Shown here: one piece after another, positions 1 through 8,835 of the stretch
Position numbering within the stretch: the stretch's first letter is position 1
Layout: each line of letters begins with the position of its first letter
Source: Sphingomonas sp. Root720
GTDB lineage: Bacteria > Pseudomonadota > Alphaproteobacteria > Sphingomonadales > Sphingomonadaceae
Assembly (NCBI RefSeq): GCF_001428605.1
Contig: NZ_LMID01000004.1
Span: 1 to 50,594, forward strand
Reading direction: 5' to 3'
DNA length: 50,594 nucleotides
Translations under genes and position numbers: made by a program
The notes under the pieces: generated by a model
What the model saw: the letters and a program-made list of their open reading frames with translations, nothing else
Told to the model about the DNA's origin: nothing
The model's database searches: none

Positions 1-98
1 TTCTGGCGCGACCGTAGAAGGCAGCAACAAGTAAGATCTCGCGCCGGCTATCTGGGCGAGCTTGGCGTAGGATTCCGCCCCCTCCCGCAAACGCCCCC
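1..98. mobile_element. End of a Tn3-family transposon inserted in cusA
   Basis: The cusA reading frame stops matching the CusA family exactly where a 38-base terminal repeat begins at position 98. Read on the minus strand the repeat starts GGGGGCGTTTGCGGG and ends ACGCCAAG, the G-rich start, xAAG end and 38-base length usual for Tn3-family elements. From memory it resembles Tn5393-type ends. The element runs off the left edge, so only 60 internal bases are seen and no complete gene can be named in them. Confidence 0.72.
61..98 (-). repeat. 38-bp terminal inverted repeat of a Tn3-family element
   Basis: On the minus strand the repeat begins with GGGGG at position 98 and ends CCAAG at 61, the layout of Tn3-family ends. 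The partner repeat would be left of the window. The five bases next to it, 99-103 (ATCTG on the plus strand), would be the target-site duplication to look for at the other end. Confidence 0.7.
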
Positions 99-277
99 AT
101 CTGCGGCGCCTGGCCCGGATAGGAGGTGCGGATAACAACCTGTACGTCGGACAGGTCGGGCAGCGCGTCGATCGGGGTCGAACGCACCGCCCACAGCCCC
201 GCGCCGACCAGCGCGAGCATGCCGATCAGGACGAAGAAGCGGTTCCGGACCGACCAGCGGATGAGATGGGCGATCAC
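99..277 (-). pseudogene. cusA: CusA RND copper efflux pump, first ~59 codons, interrupted by a transposon
   Basis: The inner-membrane pump of a CusCBA heavy-metal RND efflux system would start here. The GTG start at 277-275 overlaps the cusB stop in a GTGA coupling. The translation contains [13 protein letters not shown] (first membrane helix) and [13 protein letters not shown], a hallmark of HME-type RND pumps, up to YPGQAPQ. The family continues with IVEDQVTYPL, but here the frame enters a transposon end. The remaining ~1000 codons are absent from the window, so the tripartite pump encoded here is probably non-functional unless another CusA is present. Confidence 0.82.
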
Positions 278-1773
278 TGACCGACCACCTTCGCCATGCG
301 CCGCACGGTCGGTCCCGCAGGCGGCTGGTCGAAGCCGAAGCGCACGCGGTCGCCCGCCTTCAGGCCACGCGCGATCTTCGGGGCAGGAAGCTGGAAGGTC
401 ATCGTCATCGCCGGCCAGCCGATCGCCGGCACCGGCTCATGGCTGAGCGTCACCGAATTGGCGGTGAGCTGCTCGATCTTTCCAACAGTCTCGTAGAGCG
501 CAGACGTAGCAGCTGGCTTGGCGGCCGTGGGCGCGCCACCGCCGATTGGGCGCGCTTCCACACCAGAGAGAGACGCTTCGGAATCGATCAGGAACTGGCC
601 CGAGGCGATGACCTTCTCGCCTTCGGAGAGCCCAGCGAGGATCTCGGTGTCGCCGCCGGACTCCCTTCCGGTTCGCACCTCGGCAGGCCGATAGCGGCCC
701 TTATCGAGCGCCAGCATGACAAGGGTGCGCTTGCCGGTGCGGATCAGCGCTTCGGACGGCACCAGCAGCGCTGGCTGCGTGCTGCCACCGAATGAAACGG
801 TTGCGAACATGCCCGGGCGCAGGCGCCCGCCGCGGTTGGGCAGCTCGATCCGGACGGTAAGCGTCCGGCTGTCGGCCTGGGTCTGTGGCAGGATCGCCGA
901 AACGCGGCCTGACAAGGTCTCGGCCGGGAACGCCGCAAGTGTCGCCTGCACGCTTTGCCCGGGTTTGAGCGGACCGGCGATCGCTTCGGGCACGGCGGCG
1001 TTGAGCCAGACCGTGCCAAGGCCGTTGACCTCGGCGAGCGTCTGTCCCGCCGTCATGGTCATGCCGGCCCGCACGTCCAATGTCTTGATTACGCCCCCGG
1101 TCGGCGTGGAGATCGTGACGACATTGTGCGGCCGTCCCGTTTGCTCGACCGATGCGATCGTGCCGGCCGGCATGCCGAGCAGCATGAGCCGTTGCCGTGC
1201 CGCCTGGGTCAGCGCCGCGTTCCCAGTGCGGCGAACCGCAAGAAACTCGGCCTGCGCGCCGCCCCATTCCGGCACCAGGATATCGGCAAGGGGTGCGCCC
1301 GCGCCGACCACGTCTCCCGGCGCCCGACCATAGACCCGCTGCACGAAGCCGCCCGCGCGCGCCTGCACGATCGCGACATCGCGCTGGTTGAAGTCGATCG
1401 TGCCGGTGGCGGTGAGGCTGCTCGCCAGTTCGCCGCGCCGCACGGCGACGGTGCGTAGCCCGAGCGTCTGGGATGTCGCCGGATCGATCTGCACACCAGG
1501 TGCGCCGCTCCCGCCTTCGTCGGCATATTTGGGGACGAGCTGCATATCCATGAACGGCGATTTGCCCGGCTTGTCGAAATGCTGGGAGGGCACCATCGGG
1601 TCGTACCAGTAGAGTATCTTGCGGCCGGCATCGGCGCCTTGGGCGGCTGATGGCCCATCGGCCGGATGGCCCGTCCACCGCGCGATTCCATAGCCGGCGA
1701 CTCCGGCGACCAGGGCGATGACCAGACCCGTGGCCGCGAGGCGCGGGCGGATTGGGGAAGCGGCTTCATTCAT
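274..1773 (-). CDS. cusB: CusB-type efflux RND periplasmic adaptor with C-terminal CusF-like domain
   Basis: 499 aa membrane-fusion protein linking the RND pump to the outer-membrane channel. After an N-terminal membrane anchor (about residues 13-30) comes a heavy-metal-binding segment around residues 52-86 ([18 protein letters not shown]), then the barrel-sandwich and beta-barrel parts of the HlyD/CusB fold. The last ~70 residues ([29 protein letters not shown]) match the CusF copper-chaperone fold with its W and MTM copper ligands, so the chaperone is fused to the adaptor. The ATG overlaps the cusC stop (ATGA). Substrate Cu/Ag is inferred from the CusF part and the neighbours. Confidence 0.88.
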   Translation of the reverse strand: MNEAASPIRPRLAATGLVIALVAGVAGYGIARWTGHPADGPSAAQGADAGRKILYWYDPMVPSQHFDKPGKSPFMDMQLVPKYADEGGSGAPGVQIDPATSQTLGLRTVAVRRGELASSLTATGTIDFNQRDVAIVQARAGGFVQRVYGRAPGDVVGAGAPLADILVPEWGGAQAEFLAVRRTGNAALTQAARQRLMLLGMPAGTIASVEQTGRPHNVVTISTPTGGVIKTLDVRAGMTMTAGQTLAEVNGLGTVWLNAAVPEAIAGPLKPGQSVQATLAAFPAETLSGRVSAILPQTQADSRTLTVRIELPNRGGRLRPGMFATVSFGGSTQPALLVPSEALIRTGKRTLVMLALDKGRYRPAEVRTGRESGGDTEILAGLSEGEKVIASGQFLIDSEASLSGVEARPIGGGAPTAAKPAATSALYETVGKIEQLTANSVTLSHEPVPAIGWPAMTMTFQLPAPKIARGLKAGDRVRFGFDQPPAGPTVRRMAKVVGQ

Positions 1774-2999
1774 TGGTCGGCGCTCCGATAGGTGAGTGTC
1801 AGTCTTGCGCCATCGGCGGCGACCAGGGCTTCGCGATCAAGAACCATAAGGGTTGCGTCGGCGAGTGCGGCATAGGCGTCCGCGATATCGACGAGACTGG
1901 CGCGTCCGGCGCCGTAGCTTGCGGTCTCCAGCTTGACGCGCTGTTCGGCGAGCGGCTGCAGCATGTCCCGCGCGCGCATCCATTGCTCGTGATGCATGAC
2001 ATGGTCGGCGAGATCGGCATCGAGGTCTGCGGCGAGCGCGCGCCGGGTGGCCTCGCGCTGTGCCAGTACCCGCCCGGCATTGGCCTGGGCTGCGGCGATC
2101 CCGGCATTCTGGCGACTGCGGGTGAAGAACGGCAGGCTGATCGTCACGCCGGCCGAGACATAGTCGCCGAAACGGGGGTCGCGGCGCTGATAGGCCAGGT
2201 TGACGCCGAAGTCGGAACGGCGCCCGGCATCGGCCAGGCGCACGTCGGCATCCGCCTGGCCGGCCTGGGCCTCGATCATTCGGATCGTTGGTTGACGATC
2301 CAGGCCCTCCCGCAGGGCGGCTGCATGGACCGCGAAATCGGGGATCGGCCCGGCAATCTCGGGGGCCGGATCGCCGGTCCAGCGAGTCAGCGTTGCGCGC
2401 GCCCGTGCCACGTTCGACACCAGCTCGCTCCGGCGATCCTGCATCGCCGCGACTGCCTGCTGACCGGCAAGCGTCTGCGCCGGCCGTGCGTTGCCCGAGG
2501 CGACCGCGCCCGGCGTCGTTTCCACCACGCGCTCGAGGCGGGACAGAACATCGTCGAGCGCGGCAAGCCGGCGTTCGGAATAGGCCAGGTTGATCCAGGC
2601 GAGCGCGGTGCCGACCTCGACCGTGCGCGCCTCGACCGCGGTATCGGCTTCGGCCGCCTTGATGTCGCTGTCGGCGCGCGCCTGCTGCGCGTGTCGCTTG
2701 GCGAGATTGGGAATGTCCTGGGACACGCCGACCCGCGCCATCGTGAAATCGTCACGCTGCGGCTCGAACGCGAGCGGTCCCGAGATCGGGAAGCTCTCGA
2801 CGCTCACCCCAAGCGTCGGATCGGGTAGCGCGCCGGCCGCGCCGCGCGCGGAACGCGCGGCATCGGCGCCGAGCGACTTGGCCTTGATCGACGGCGCTTC
2901 CTGCCGGGCGCGCTGGAGCGCGGCTTCGAAGGTAAGCGGACCGGCGAACACCATGCCGGGAATCGCCGCAAGAAGCGGCAGGCAAAGAAACAATCGCAT
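1770..2999 (-). CDS. cusC: TolC-family outer-membrane efflux protein (CusC/CzcC type)
   Basis: 409 aa outer-membrane channel of the CusCBA-like system. A signal peptide (MRLFLCLPLLAAIPGMVFAG) is followed by the long helical repeats of the TolC/OEP family, for example LTFEAALQRARQEAP and the repeat near the C-terminus. It lacks the lipobox seen in CusC of E. coli and resembles the CzcC-like branch. ATG at 2999 is chosen because AGGAG lies six bases upstream; an in-frame upstream start at 3032 has no such site. The stop overlaps the cusB start (ATGA). Confidence 0.85.
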   Translation of the reverse strand: MRLFLCLPLLAAIPGMVFAGPLTFEAALQRARQEAPSIKAKSLGADAARSARGAAGALPDPTLGVSVESFPISGPLAFEPQRDDFTMARVGVSQDIPNLAKRHAQQARADSDIKAAEADTAVEARTVEVGTALAWINLAYSERRLAALDDVLSRLERVVETTPGAVASGNARPAQTLAGQQAVAAMQDRRSELVSNVARARATLTRWTGDPAPEIAGPIPDFAVHAAALREGLDRQPTIRMIEAQAGQADADVRLADAGRRSDFGVNLAYQRRDPRFGDYVSAGVTISLPFFTRSRQNAGIAAAQANAGRVLAQREATRRALAADLDADLADHVMHHEQWMRARDMLQPLAEQRVKLETASYGAGRASLVDIADAYAALADATLMVLDREALVAADGARLTLTYRSADQ

Positions 3000-3133
3000 G
3001 GAAATCTCCTGATCGGACGACCAGGCCGGCATCGCGCATTATGACGGGCACATCAGTGGCGACGGAATGGGGGCATCCCGCCGCCACTGCTGGCCTAGCC
3101 GTCTAAGCGACCTGAAGCGGCCAGAACCTGTGC

Positions 3134-3427
3134 CTAGCCGACCGAAGGGGCCGACGAAGGCGATGCCATGCTGTGCATCTGCTTCATGCAATCAGCAGCG
3201 CTGGTGCTGCTCATCTTCATCATGTCGCAGTCGCAGCTTGCCACCTGCTTGGTATCGGGCACCCAGACGCGCCGCTGAACCGGTCCCGTGGCACGCGGGC
3301 CATATTGCGGAACCGATTTCCACTCATAATGGCCGGACTGTTGGCTGTGGTCGGGCTGGCCGGCGAATGCGGCAACAGGTGCGGCAAGCGCTACGCCGAG
3401 CAGGGCATAGAAGACACGGTTTTTCAT
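3134..3427 (-). CDS. Small exported Cys/Met-rich protein in the copper island
   Basis: 97 aa with a signal peptide (MKNRVFYALLGVALAAPVAAFA). The mature part contains VASCDCDMMKMSS and ADCMKQMHSM, a cluster of Cys and Met residues suited to Cu(I) binding. No known family is recognised. ATG at 3427 is chosen because AAAGGA lies about eight bases upstream and it starts the signal peptide. It lies between the DUF411 gene group and cusCBA on the same strand, so a periplasmic copper-handling role is inferred only from context and composition. Confidence 0.65.
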   Translation of the reverse strand: MKNRVFYALLGVALAAPVAAFAGQPDHSQQSGHYEWKSVPQYGPRATGPVQRRVWVPDTKQVASCDCDMMKMSSTSAADCMKQMHSMASPSSAPSVG

Positions 3428-3530
3428 GACTGTAATCCTTTGGCAAATCATCGTGATGGCCGCAGGCCGGACAGGATGTTTCGATGCGCGACAGGCGCAA
3501 CGATCCTGCCAGCCTTACGGCCGGGTTCGA

Positions 3531-3905
3531 TTAGCCAAGGAGAGTCGGCGGTTCCGGTTCGGGAGTAAGTTCACTGCCGTGCAGGACGGTGGTGGTGGTC
3601 CAGAAGGCCAGCGACGGATCGGCCGGGCGACTGCCAAGCGCCGGTGCGTCATTGCGAACGGCCATGGGAACGACGCAGCCCATTGCCGCGATGCAGGCCA
3701 GGGTCATGCCCTTGCAGGGTTTCTGCTCGGGCTGCTGTTGCTGCGCCATCATCTTCATGCAGTCTTCCGACATGCCGTCCATTGCCATCCCGGACATCGC
3801 CATCGGTACGGGCATTGCGGGCGGAGCGGACGCATAAGCGACCGCCTGGCCGAACAGGCCAATCAGGGCTCCCAGGAGGAGAAAGAGGCGAAGCGCACGT
3901 TTCAC
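3531..3905 (-). CDS. Exported Met-rich hypothetical protein of the copper island
   Basis: 124 aa with an N-terminal hydrophobic segment (LRLFLLLGALIGLFGQAVAYA) followed by a Met-rich stretch (MPVPMAMSGMAMDGMSEDCM) and further Cys residues (QKPCKGMTLACIAAMGC). Proteins of this kind occur in sphingomonad copper clusters, but I cannot name a family. It probably sits in the inner membrane or periplasm and could bind Cu(I). It follows the DUF411 gene by 46 bases on the same strand. Confidence 0.65.
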   Translation of the reverse strand: MKRALRLFLLLGALIGLFGQAVAYASAPPAMPVPMAMSGMAMDGMSEDCMKMMAQQQQPEQKPCKGMTLACIAAMGCVVPMAVRNDAPALGSRPADPSLAFWTTTTVLHGSELTPEPEPPTLLG

Positions 3906-3951
3906 GACCGTTTCAGTCTAGTCGATCCTCATGTCCACGGCAATCATCACG

Positions 3952-4398
3952 TCACCCGCCATGATGCGCAAAGACGCGCTGGCCGGCGGGTCCGAAGGCG
4001 ACGACGTCGAAAGCCTGCGCCCGTTGCCCCGGAACTTCCATGCCGGGCGAGCCGATCGGCATGTCCGCGACCGCAAGCCCCTTCACACCGCGTGGGCGCT
4101 GCGCGAGGAGCCGCTTCATATCGTCGATCGGAACATGCCCCTCGAAGACCATGCCATCGATCACCGCGGTGTGGCATGAGGCTAGCCGGGCCGGCACGCC
4201 CTGGGCGCGCTGGAAGGCTGCGCGCCGCTGGTCGTCGATCATTGTCACACGGCGTCCGAATTGCCGGTGGACCTGCGCCGCCCATTGCTCGCAGCATCCG
4301 CAGCCGGGATCGCGGTGAACGACGATGTCCGTTGCCGCCATGGCCAGCGACGGCACAGCGAGCGCGAGCAGTATGGCGAGCCGGCGGGTCAGCTTCAT
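3952..4398 (-). CDS. DUF411 (CopG-like) exported copper-binding protein
   Basis: 148 aa DUF411 protein. A signal peptide (LAILLALAVPSLAMA) precedes VHRDPGCGCCEQW, the conserved Cys motif of this family, and a second conserved part (PARLASCHTAVIDG, GHVPIDDMKRLL, GLAVADMPIGSPGME). Family members occur in silver/copper resistance operons and are thought to handle Cu in the periplasm. ATG at 4398 has a GGAAGGAA ribosome site; the open frame extends upstream without support. An ECF-type promoter lies 70-95 bases upstream, so this gene probably leads the operon that continues into cusCBA. Confidence 0.85.
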   Translation of the reverse strand: MKLTRRLAILLALAVPSLAMAATDIVVHRDPGCGCCEQWAAQVHRQFGRRVTMIDDQRRAAFQRAQGVPARLASCHTAVIDGMVFEGHVPIDDMKRLLAQRPRGVKGLAVADMPIGSPGMEVPGQRAQAFDVVAFGPAGQRVFAHHGG

Positions 4399-4467
4399 TG
4401 TCCGTTCCTTCCTGCGGGCGCGACCGCGGCGGCCTCGCCGTTCCTTCCACTTGTCTTCTTCGTCCAA

Positions 4468-4493
4468 TACGCGCGGCAGTTGCGCATCCCTCG
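4468..4493 (-). promoter_or_regulatory. ECF-sigma promoter upstream of the DUF411 operon
   Basis: On the minus strand CGAGGGAT (4493-4486), 12 bases, CGCGTA (4473-4468). This has the same layout as the sites in front of copC, copA and the sigma operon. It lies in the gap between the DUF305 gene and the DUF411 start at 4398. Confidence 0.7.
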
Positions 4494-4535
4494 AGAAAAT
4501 TGCGAGGCGCGATCCGCTGGACCGAGCAGCGTCGG

Positions 4536-4985
4536 TCATTGACGCGCAAGCAAGGCCTTCATCTGGCCGATTTCGCGCCGCTGCGATTCCTTGATCTCCC
4601 CGCACAGCCTGATGATCTGCGGGTCGGTGAGCGACGCCTCCTTGCACATCAGGATAGCGCCCGAATGATGCGGGATCATCGACCGCAGGAAGGCGCGATC
4701 CCCGATCGTGGTTTGCGTGCGGATGAGTGTGAAACAACCGAAGAAAACCACGACGGAGCCCAGCAGCAGCGCAGCATTGGCGCCACGCGACGGAAACATG
4801 TGCCGCATGGCAAGGATCATCAGCGCCACCATCGGCGCGATCATCATCAGCGTCATGTAGAGCATGTTGAGATTGTTGTAGAAGCTGTCGAGCCCGTCGA
4901 TCATCACGAACATGACCAGATACATGATGACGCCACCGACGACCGTTTGGACGGCCAGACTGAGATAGGGGTTTTTCATCATCAT
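4536..4985 (-). CDS. DUF305-family membrane protein
   Basis: 149 aa. Three hydrophobic segments (about residues 8-30, 40-60 and 70-90) are followed by a short DUF305 region containing the diagnostic MIPHHSGAILM at about residue 104. DUF305 proteins are common in copper and silver resistance loci and have a ferritin-like helical fold; the biochemical role is not established. It lies downstream of the broken PepSY gene and upstream of the ECF promoter of the DUF411 operon, in the same orientation. Confidence 0.82.
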   Translation of the reverse strand: MMMKNPYLSLAVQTVVGGVIMYLVMFVMIDGLDSFYNNLNMLYMTLMMIAPMVALMILAMRHMFPSRGANAALLLGSVVVFFGCFTLIRTQTTIGDRAFLRSMIPHHSGAILMCKEASLTDPQIIRLCGEIKESQRREIGQMKALLARQ

Positions 4986-5033
4986 ACTTCTCCTGTCTTC
5001 CGCTTCTCCCCCCTTTCGTGAACGCTCAAGCCA

Positions 5034-5753
5034 TCAGACGGCAGTCCGTCGATGTCGAAATCGCCTCGGCCAGCGCATGTAGAGAAGGACGGTCCCGGCC
5101 ACGCCCAGCCCCAGGCTCCCCACAGCGAACGCCATGAGCCAGGGCGTGTTGAAGTCCTCGTGATTCTTCCAGTCCATGATGTGGAGGCCCCAGAAGAAAT
5201 CATAGAGGCGCCAGGTGTTGGTTCGTACGGCGGCAATGCGGCCGGTCGCCGCGTCGACATAGACGCGGGTGGCGTCGGCATCGTTGAGCGCCACCTGCCA
5301 GGCCGGCAACGCGCCGCGATATTCGGTCGAGCTGCTGGTCACCGCCTGAGTCCGGGCCATGACCGCCGGTCCCTTGTAGGCCGCGCGGACGATCCGCTCG
5401 GCAAGAGTCCGGTCAATCCTGATCTCGCGACCACTGGCGAGGTCGAGAAGCCGCCGACGCCCATCGACATAGCCGATGGCGACCGTCGGCCGGTCGAGCA
5501 CCATTCCGAGGGTGAGAGTGGCGATCGCGGCCTCCTCGCGCGGGAGCGACGACAGAAGATGCGCCGCCCCCGAGGGCAGAGGTTGGGACGACTCCTTCGC
5601 GACAAGATGCTAGCCGCGAACCCGCTCGATTGGCAGAACGCTCATCACGAGACCGCTGGTGAACCATATCAGCAGCTGGACGCCGACGATAACTGCCAAC
5701 CAGCGATGCACGCGGCTGGCCGACACATGGACCCGGAGTCGGGCGCTCTTCAA
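5034..5753 (-). pseudogene. PepSY-domain membrane protein with an in-frame amber stop
   Basis: Reading from a TTG at 5753 that overlaps the copB stop (TTGA), one continuous frame gives SRVHRWLAVIVGVQLLIWFT (first membrane helix), then PIERVRG, a TAG at 5612-5610, and directly afterwards HLVAKESSQPL and the PepSY part (LDRPTVAIGYVDG, VYVDAATGRIAAVRTN), ending in a second helix. The family would have an amino acid, probably Glu, at the TAG. Without the stop the product would be 239 aa. Translation restarting at 5504 would give 156 aa lacking the first helix. It is either a nonsense mutant or a sequencing error. Confidence 0.75.
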
Positions 5754-6904
5754 AACCAGGTCCTGATGCCGAGCACGAAGCTCGTGGATCGCGTTCCTTC
5801 GCCGTCGGCGCGCGCATAACGCGCGGTATCGCCGACCTTCCGCTCATAAGAGATGCCGACATAGGGCGCGAACTCGCGCCGGATCTCGTAACGCAGGCGC
5901 AGGCCCAGCTCGGCGTTGGACAGGCCGGATCCGATCCGGTTTTCGGGGACATCCTGCGCTGCGAAGTTCAACTCGACCCGGGGCTGGAGGATCAGCCTCT
6001 GGGTGATGCGCTGATCATAATAGCCCTCGGCGCGGGCCAGGACATCTCCCTTGTCGGACAGGAACAGCGCGCCCTCGACCTCGAACCAATAGGGTGCCAG
6101 GCCCTCGATGCCGATCGTCGCATAGGTGCGCGACGGATTGGGCTGGAAGTCGTGGCGGACGCCGGCCTGCACATTCCAGTAGGGATTAATCGCGCGGGAA
6201 TAGAGGGTCTGGATCTCGGCGCTGTCCACGCCGCCGCGGAACCCGCCCTCGCCCTCGCTTTTGAGCACCAGCCGGTTGATGTCCCCGCCGAGCCACGCCT
6301 CGCCATCCCAGCGGAAGCCGTCGCCGCCCTTGCGCGCCTGATACTCGGCCAGGTTGAACATGACCTGATGGAATGTACCGCCGCCATGCTCCTTGTAGAG
6401 ATCGGCCCGGACACGCGCCATCTCCCCGGGCGGGAAGCTGCGATCGGCATAATGGTCGGTCGGCGGCGCAGGCGCAGGCGCATTGCCGGGCGGCAGCGCC
6501 GTTCCGCCCGCTTTCTGGTCGGACGTGGCCGCGCCCATGTCCATGCCGGGCATCGCGCCCATGTCCTGGCCCGCAGGTGCCTTAGCCGGCGCATCGGGCA
6601 TGGTCATCCCGGGCATCGTCGCCATATTATGCCCGGCGTGCGGATCAGTCGCAGGCGCTGGCGCTTCCGCGGGACGCGCCGGGCCGGCATGTCCGGCGCG
6701 CGCAGGGGGTGGGGCCGGCTTGCGCGGCGCGGCGCGTCGCTGCGAAGGTTGCGCCGCGGGCTGGCGGCGTGGAGCCGGCTTTGCCGCAGGTTTCTTGGGC
6801 GTTGGCATCTGCATCCCCGGCATGGTCGAATGATCCATCGTCTGCGCTGCGAGCGGCACGGGGATCGCGAGCGGCGCGAGTGCAAGGAGCAGGATGCGCT
6901 TCAT
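5750..6904 (-). CDS. copB: Copper resistance protein B (outer membrane)
   Basis: 384 aa CopB/PcoB family protein. A signal peptide is followed by a low-complexity Met/His/Pro/Lys-rich part with repeated MPGM motifs (MDHSTMPGMQM, HAGHNMATMPGMTM, MGAMPGMDM) that probably bind copper, then the conserved CopB barrel (FMFNLAEYQ-like MFNLAEYQARKG, WDGEAWLGGDINRL, NPYWNVQAGVRHDF). The ATG at 6904 overlaps the copA stop (ATGA), so the two are translationally coupled. CopB is thought to be the outer-membrane partner of the CopA oxidase. Confidence 0.93.
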   Translation of the reverse strand: MKRILLLALAPLAIPVPLAAQTMDHSTMPGMQMPTPKKPAAKPAPRRQPAAQPSQRRAAPRKPAPPPARAGHAGPARPAEAPAPATDPHAGHNMATMPGMTMPDAPAKAPAGQDMGAMPGMDMGAATSDQKAGGTALPPGNAPAPAPPTDHYADRSFPPGEMARVRADLYKEHGGGTFHQVMFNLAEYQARKGGDGFRWDGEAWLGGDINRLVLKSEGEGGFRGGVDSAEIQTLYSRAINPYWNVQAGVRHDFQPNPSRTYATIGIEGLAPYWFEVEGALFLSDKGDVLARAEGYYDQRITQRLILQPRVELNFAAQDVPENRIGSGLSNAELGLRLRYEIRREFAPYVGISYERKVGDTARYARADGEGTRSTSFVLGIRTWF

Positions 6905-8772
6905 GCCGCGTCTCCGCGCGGACGGACCGAGACGACCTGCATCATCCCGGCGTGCATGTGGTAGAGCATATGGCAATGGAACGCCCAGTCGCCGACCGCG
7001 TCGGTGGTGACGTCGAAGGTGACCTTGCCGCCCGGCAGGACGTTGACCGTATGCTTGCGCGGCGCATATTCGCCATGGCCGGTCACCAGCTCGAAGAAAT
7101 GGCCGTGCAGGTGGATCGGATGCGACATCATCGTGTCGTTGACCAGCGTCACGCGCACCCGCTCGTCCTTGAGGAACGGGATCGGCGCCTTGACCTCGCT
7201 CATCTTCCGCCCGTCGAACGACCACATGTACCGCTCCATGTTGGCGGTCAGGTGGATCTCCATCGCCCGGTCGGGTGCGCGAACGTCGGGATTGCGTGCC
7301 AGCGCCATCAGGTCGCGGTAGACCAGCACCTTGTGGCCGACATTCTCGAGACCCTGTCCCGGCTCGCCGGTGCGGTCCATCGCCATCGGTGCGATCGTCT
7401 GCACCCCAGGCCCCATGCGAACCTGCGGCGCATTCTTCGGGTCGCGCATGTTCATGCTCATCCCGCCCATCGCGGAATGATCCATTCCAGCCATTTCGGC
7501 GCGGGCTTGCGGCGCCGGTGCCATGCCTGCCATCGCGCCAGCGGCTCCAGCCGCCATGTCGTGGCCCATGGCAGCATGGTCCATGCCGGCCATGCCGCCA
7601 TCGGGCTTGCTCAGGTCGATCGTGCCGCCGCTTGCTCCCATGTCCATGCCGGACATATCCATCCCCATGTCCTTCATCGTTGCAACCGGCCGGGAGCGGA
7701 GCGGCGGCACCTCGGCGGCCATGCCTTCGCGCGGTGCCAGCGTCGCCCGCGCCAGGCCCGAGCGATCGACCGCCTCGCCGACGATGGTGTAGGCTCGTTC
7801 GTCGGTGGGCGTGACGATCACGTCGAAGGTCTCGGCGATCGTGATCTGGAACTCGTCGACCGTGACCGGACGAACGTCCTGCCCATCGGCCTGGACGATG
7901 GTCAGCGGCAGGCCGGGGATGCGGACGTTGAAGATCGTCATCGCCGAGGCATTGACGAAGCGCAGCCGCACCCGCTCGCCCGGCCGGAACAGCGCGGTCC
8001 AGTTGTCGCTCGGGCCGTGCCCGTTGACGAGAAAGGCATAGGTCGAGCCGGTCACGTCGGAGATGTCGGTCGGGTCCATCCGCATCTTGCCCCAGTCCAT
8101 TCGCTCCTTGAGCGACTGGTCGCGCCCCGCGAGCAGCCCGGCCAGCGTCTGCTTCTGGTAGTTGAAGTAGCCCGCCTGCTGCTTGAGCTTCAGGAAGATC
8201 GCATGCGGGTGCATCGAACTGTGATCCGACAGAACGATCACATGCTCGCGGTCGTAGCGAACAGGATCCTCGCCCTCGGGGTCGATCACGATCGGGCCGT
8301 AATGCCCCATCTGCTCCTGGAGCCCCGAATGGCTGTGATACCAGTAGGTGCCGGACTGGATGATCGGGAACTCATACACGAAGGTGGACCGCGGCCGGAT
8401 GCCGGGGAAGCTGATCCCGGGAACACCGTCGAACTGCGCCGGGACAAGTAGCCCGTGCCAGTGGATCGAGCTGTCTTCGTCGAGATCGTTGGTCACCGAC
8501 AACCGGACGGTCGTTCCCTGCTTCAGCCGGATGAGCGGCGCGGGGACGGTGCCGTTGATGCCGATGGCGTGGCTCTCGCGCCCGTCGATCGTCATCATCT
8601 GGTGGGCGATCCGCAGCGCGATGTCGCTGCCGCCGACCATCGGCAACGGGCGGGCGATCCCGGCCGATACCGGCTGCGCCCAGGCAGGAAACCAGCTGGC
8701 AAGGCCCAGGCCCGCGCCGCCAATCGCAGCGCCACGCAGCAAAGCGCGGCGATCCAGGTTCGATGAACGCAT
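6901..8772 (-). CDS. copA: Copper-resistance multicopper oxidase CopA (PcoA type)
   Basis: 623 aa periplasmic multicopper oxidase that oxidises Cu(I). A Tat signal (LDRRALLRG near residues 7-14) is followed by three cupredoxin parts with the copper ligands HWHG (104-107), WYHSHSG, HPIHLHGHFF and the C-terminal HCHMLYHMHAGM. Between the second and third parts lies a long Met-rich insertion (about 365-450) with MDMSGMDMG, AGMDHAAMGHDM and AGMDHSAMGGMSM, which probably binds Cu(I). An ECF-type promoter ends about 40 bases upstream, inside the 3' end of the sigma gene, giving copA its own transcript. Confidence 0.95.
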   Translation of the reverse strand: MRSSNLDRRALLRGAAIGGAGLGLASWFPAWAQPVSAGIARPLPMVGGSDIALRIAHQMMTIDGRESHAIGINGTVPAPLIRLKQGTTVRLSVTNDLDEDSSIHWHGLLVPAQFDGVPGISFPGIRPRSTFVYEFPIIQSGTYWYHSHSGLQEQMGHYGPIVIDPEGEDPVRYDREHVIVLSDHSSMHPHAIFLKLKQQAGYFNYQKQTLAGLLAGRDQSLKERMDWGKMRMDPTDISDVTGSTYAFLVNGHGPSDNWTALFRPGERVRLRFVNASAMTIFNVRIPGLPLTIVQADGQDVRPVTVDEFQITIAETFDVIVTPTDERAYTIVGEAVDRSGLARATLAPREGMAAEVPPLRSRPVATMKDMGMDMSGMDMGASGGTIDLSKPDGGMAGMDHAAMGHDMAAGAAGAMAGMAPAPQARAEMAGMDHSAMGGMSMNMRDPKNAPQVRMGPGVQTIAPMAMDRTGEPGQGLENVGHKVLVYRDLMALARNPDVRAPDRAMEIHLTANMERYMWSFDGRKMSEVKAPIPFLKDERVRVTLVNDTMMSHPIHLHGHFFELVTGHGEYAPRKHTVNVLPGGKVTFDVTTDAVGDWAFHCHMLYHMHAGMMQVVSVRPRGDAA

Positions 8773-8809
8773 GACTTGGCAACCCCTGATTGACGCTGTT
8801 ATCCGGAAA

Positions 8810-8835
8810 TACGCGGGCCGACCGTCAATCCCTCA
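8810..8835 (-). promoter_or_regulatory. ECF-sigma promoter of copA
   Basis: On the minus strand TGAGGGAT (8835-8828), 12 bases, CGCGTA (8815-8810). It overlaps the 3' end of the sigma gene and leaves about 30 bases of leader before the copA ATG at 8772. Confidence 0.75.

Noticed and set aside
1752-2828. Long plus-strand frame opposite cusC
   Set aside because: Antisense shadow; the minus strand encodes a clear TolC-family protein with a good ribosome site.
6152-8451. Long plus-strand open frames opposite copB and copA
   Set aside because: They are antisense shadows of strongly supported genes in GC-rich DNA, with Arg/His-rich translations and no family features.
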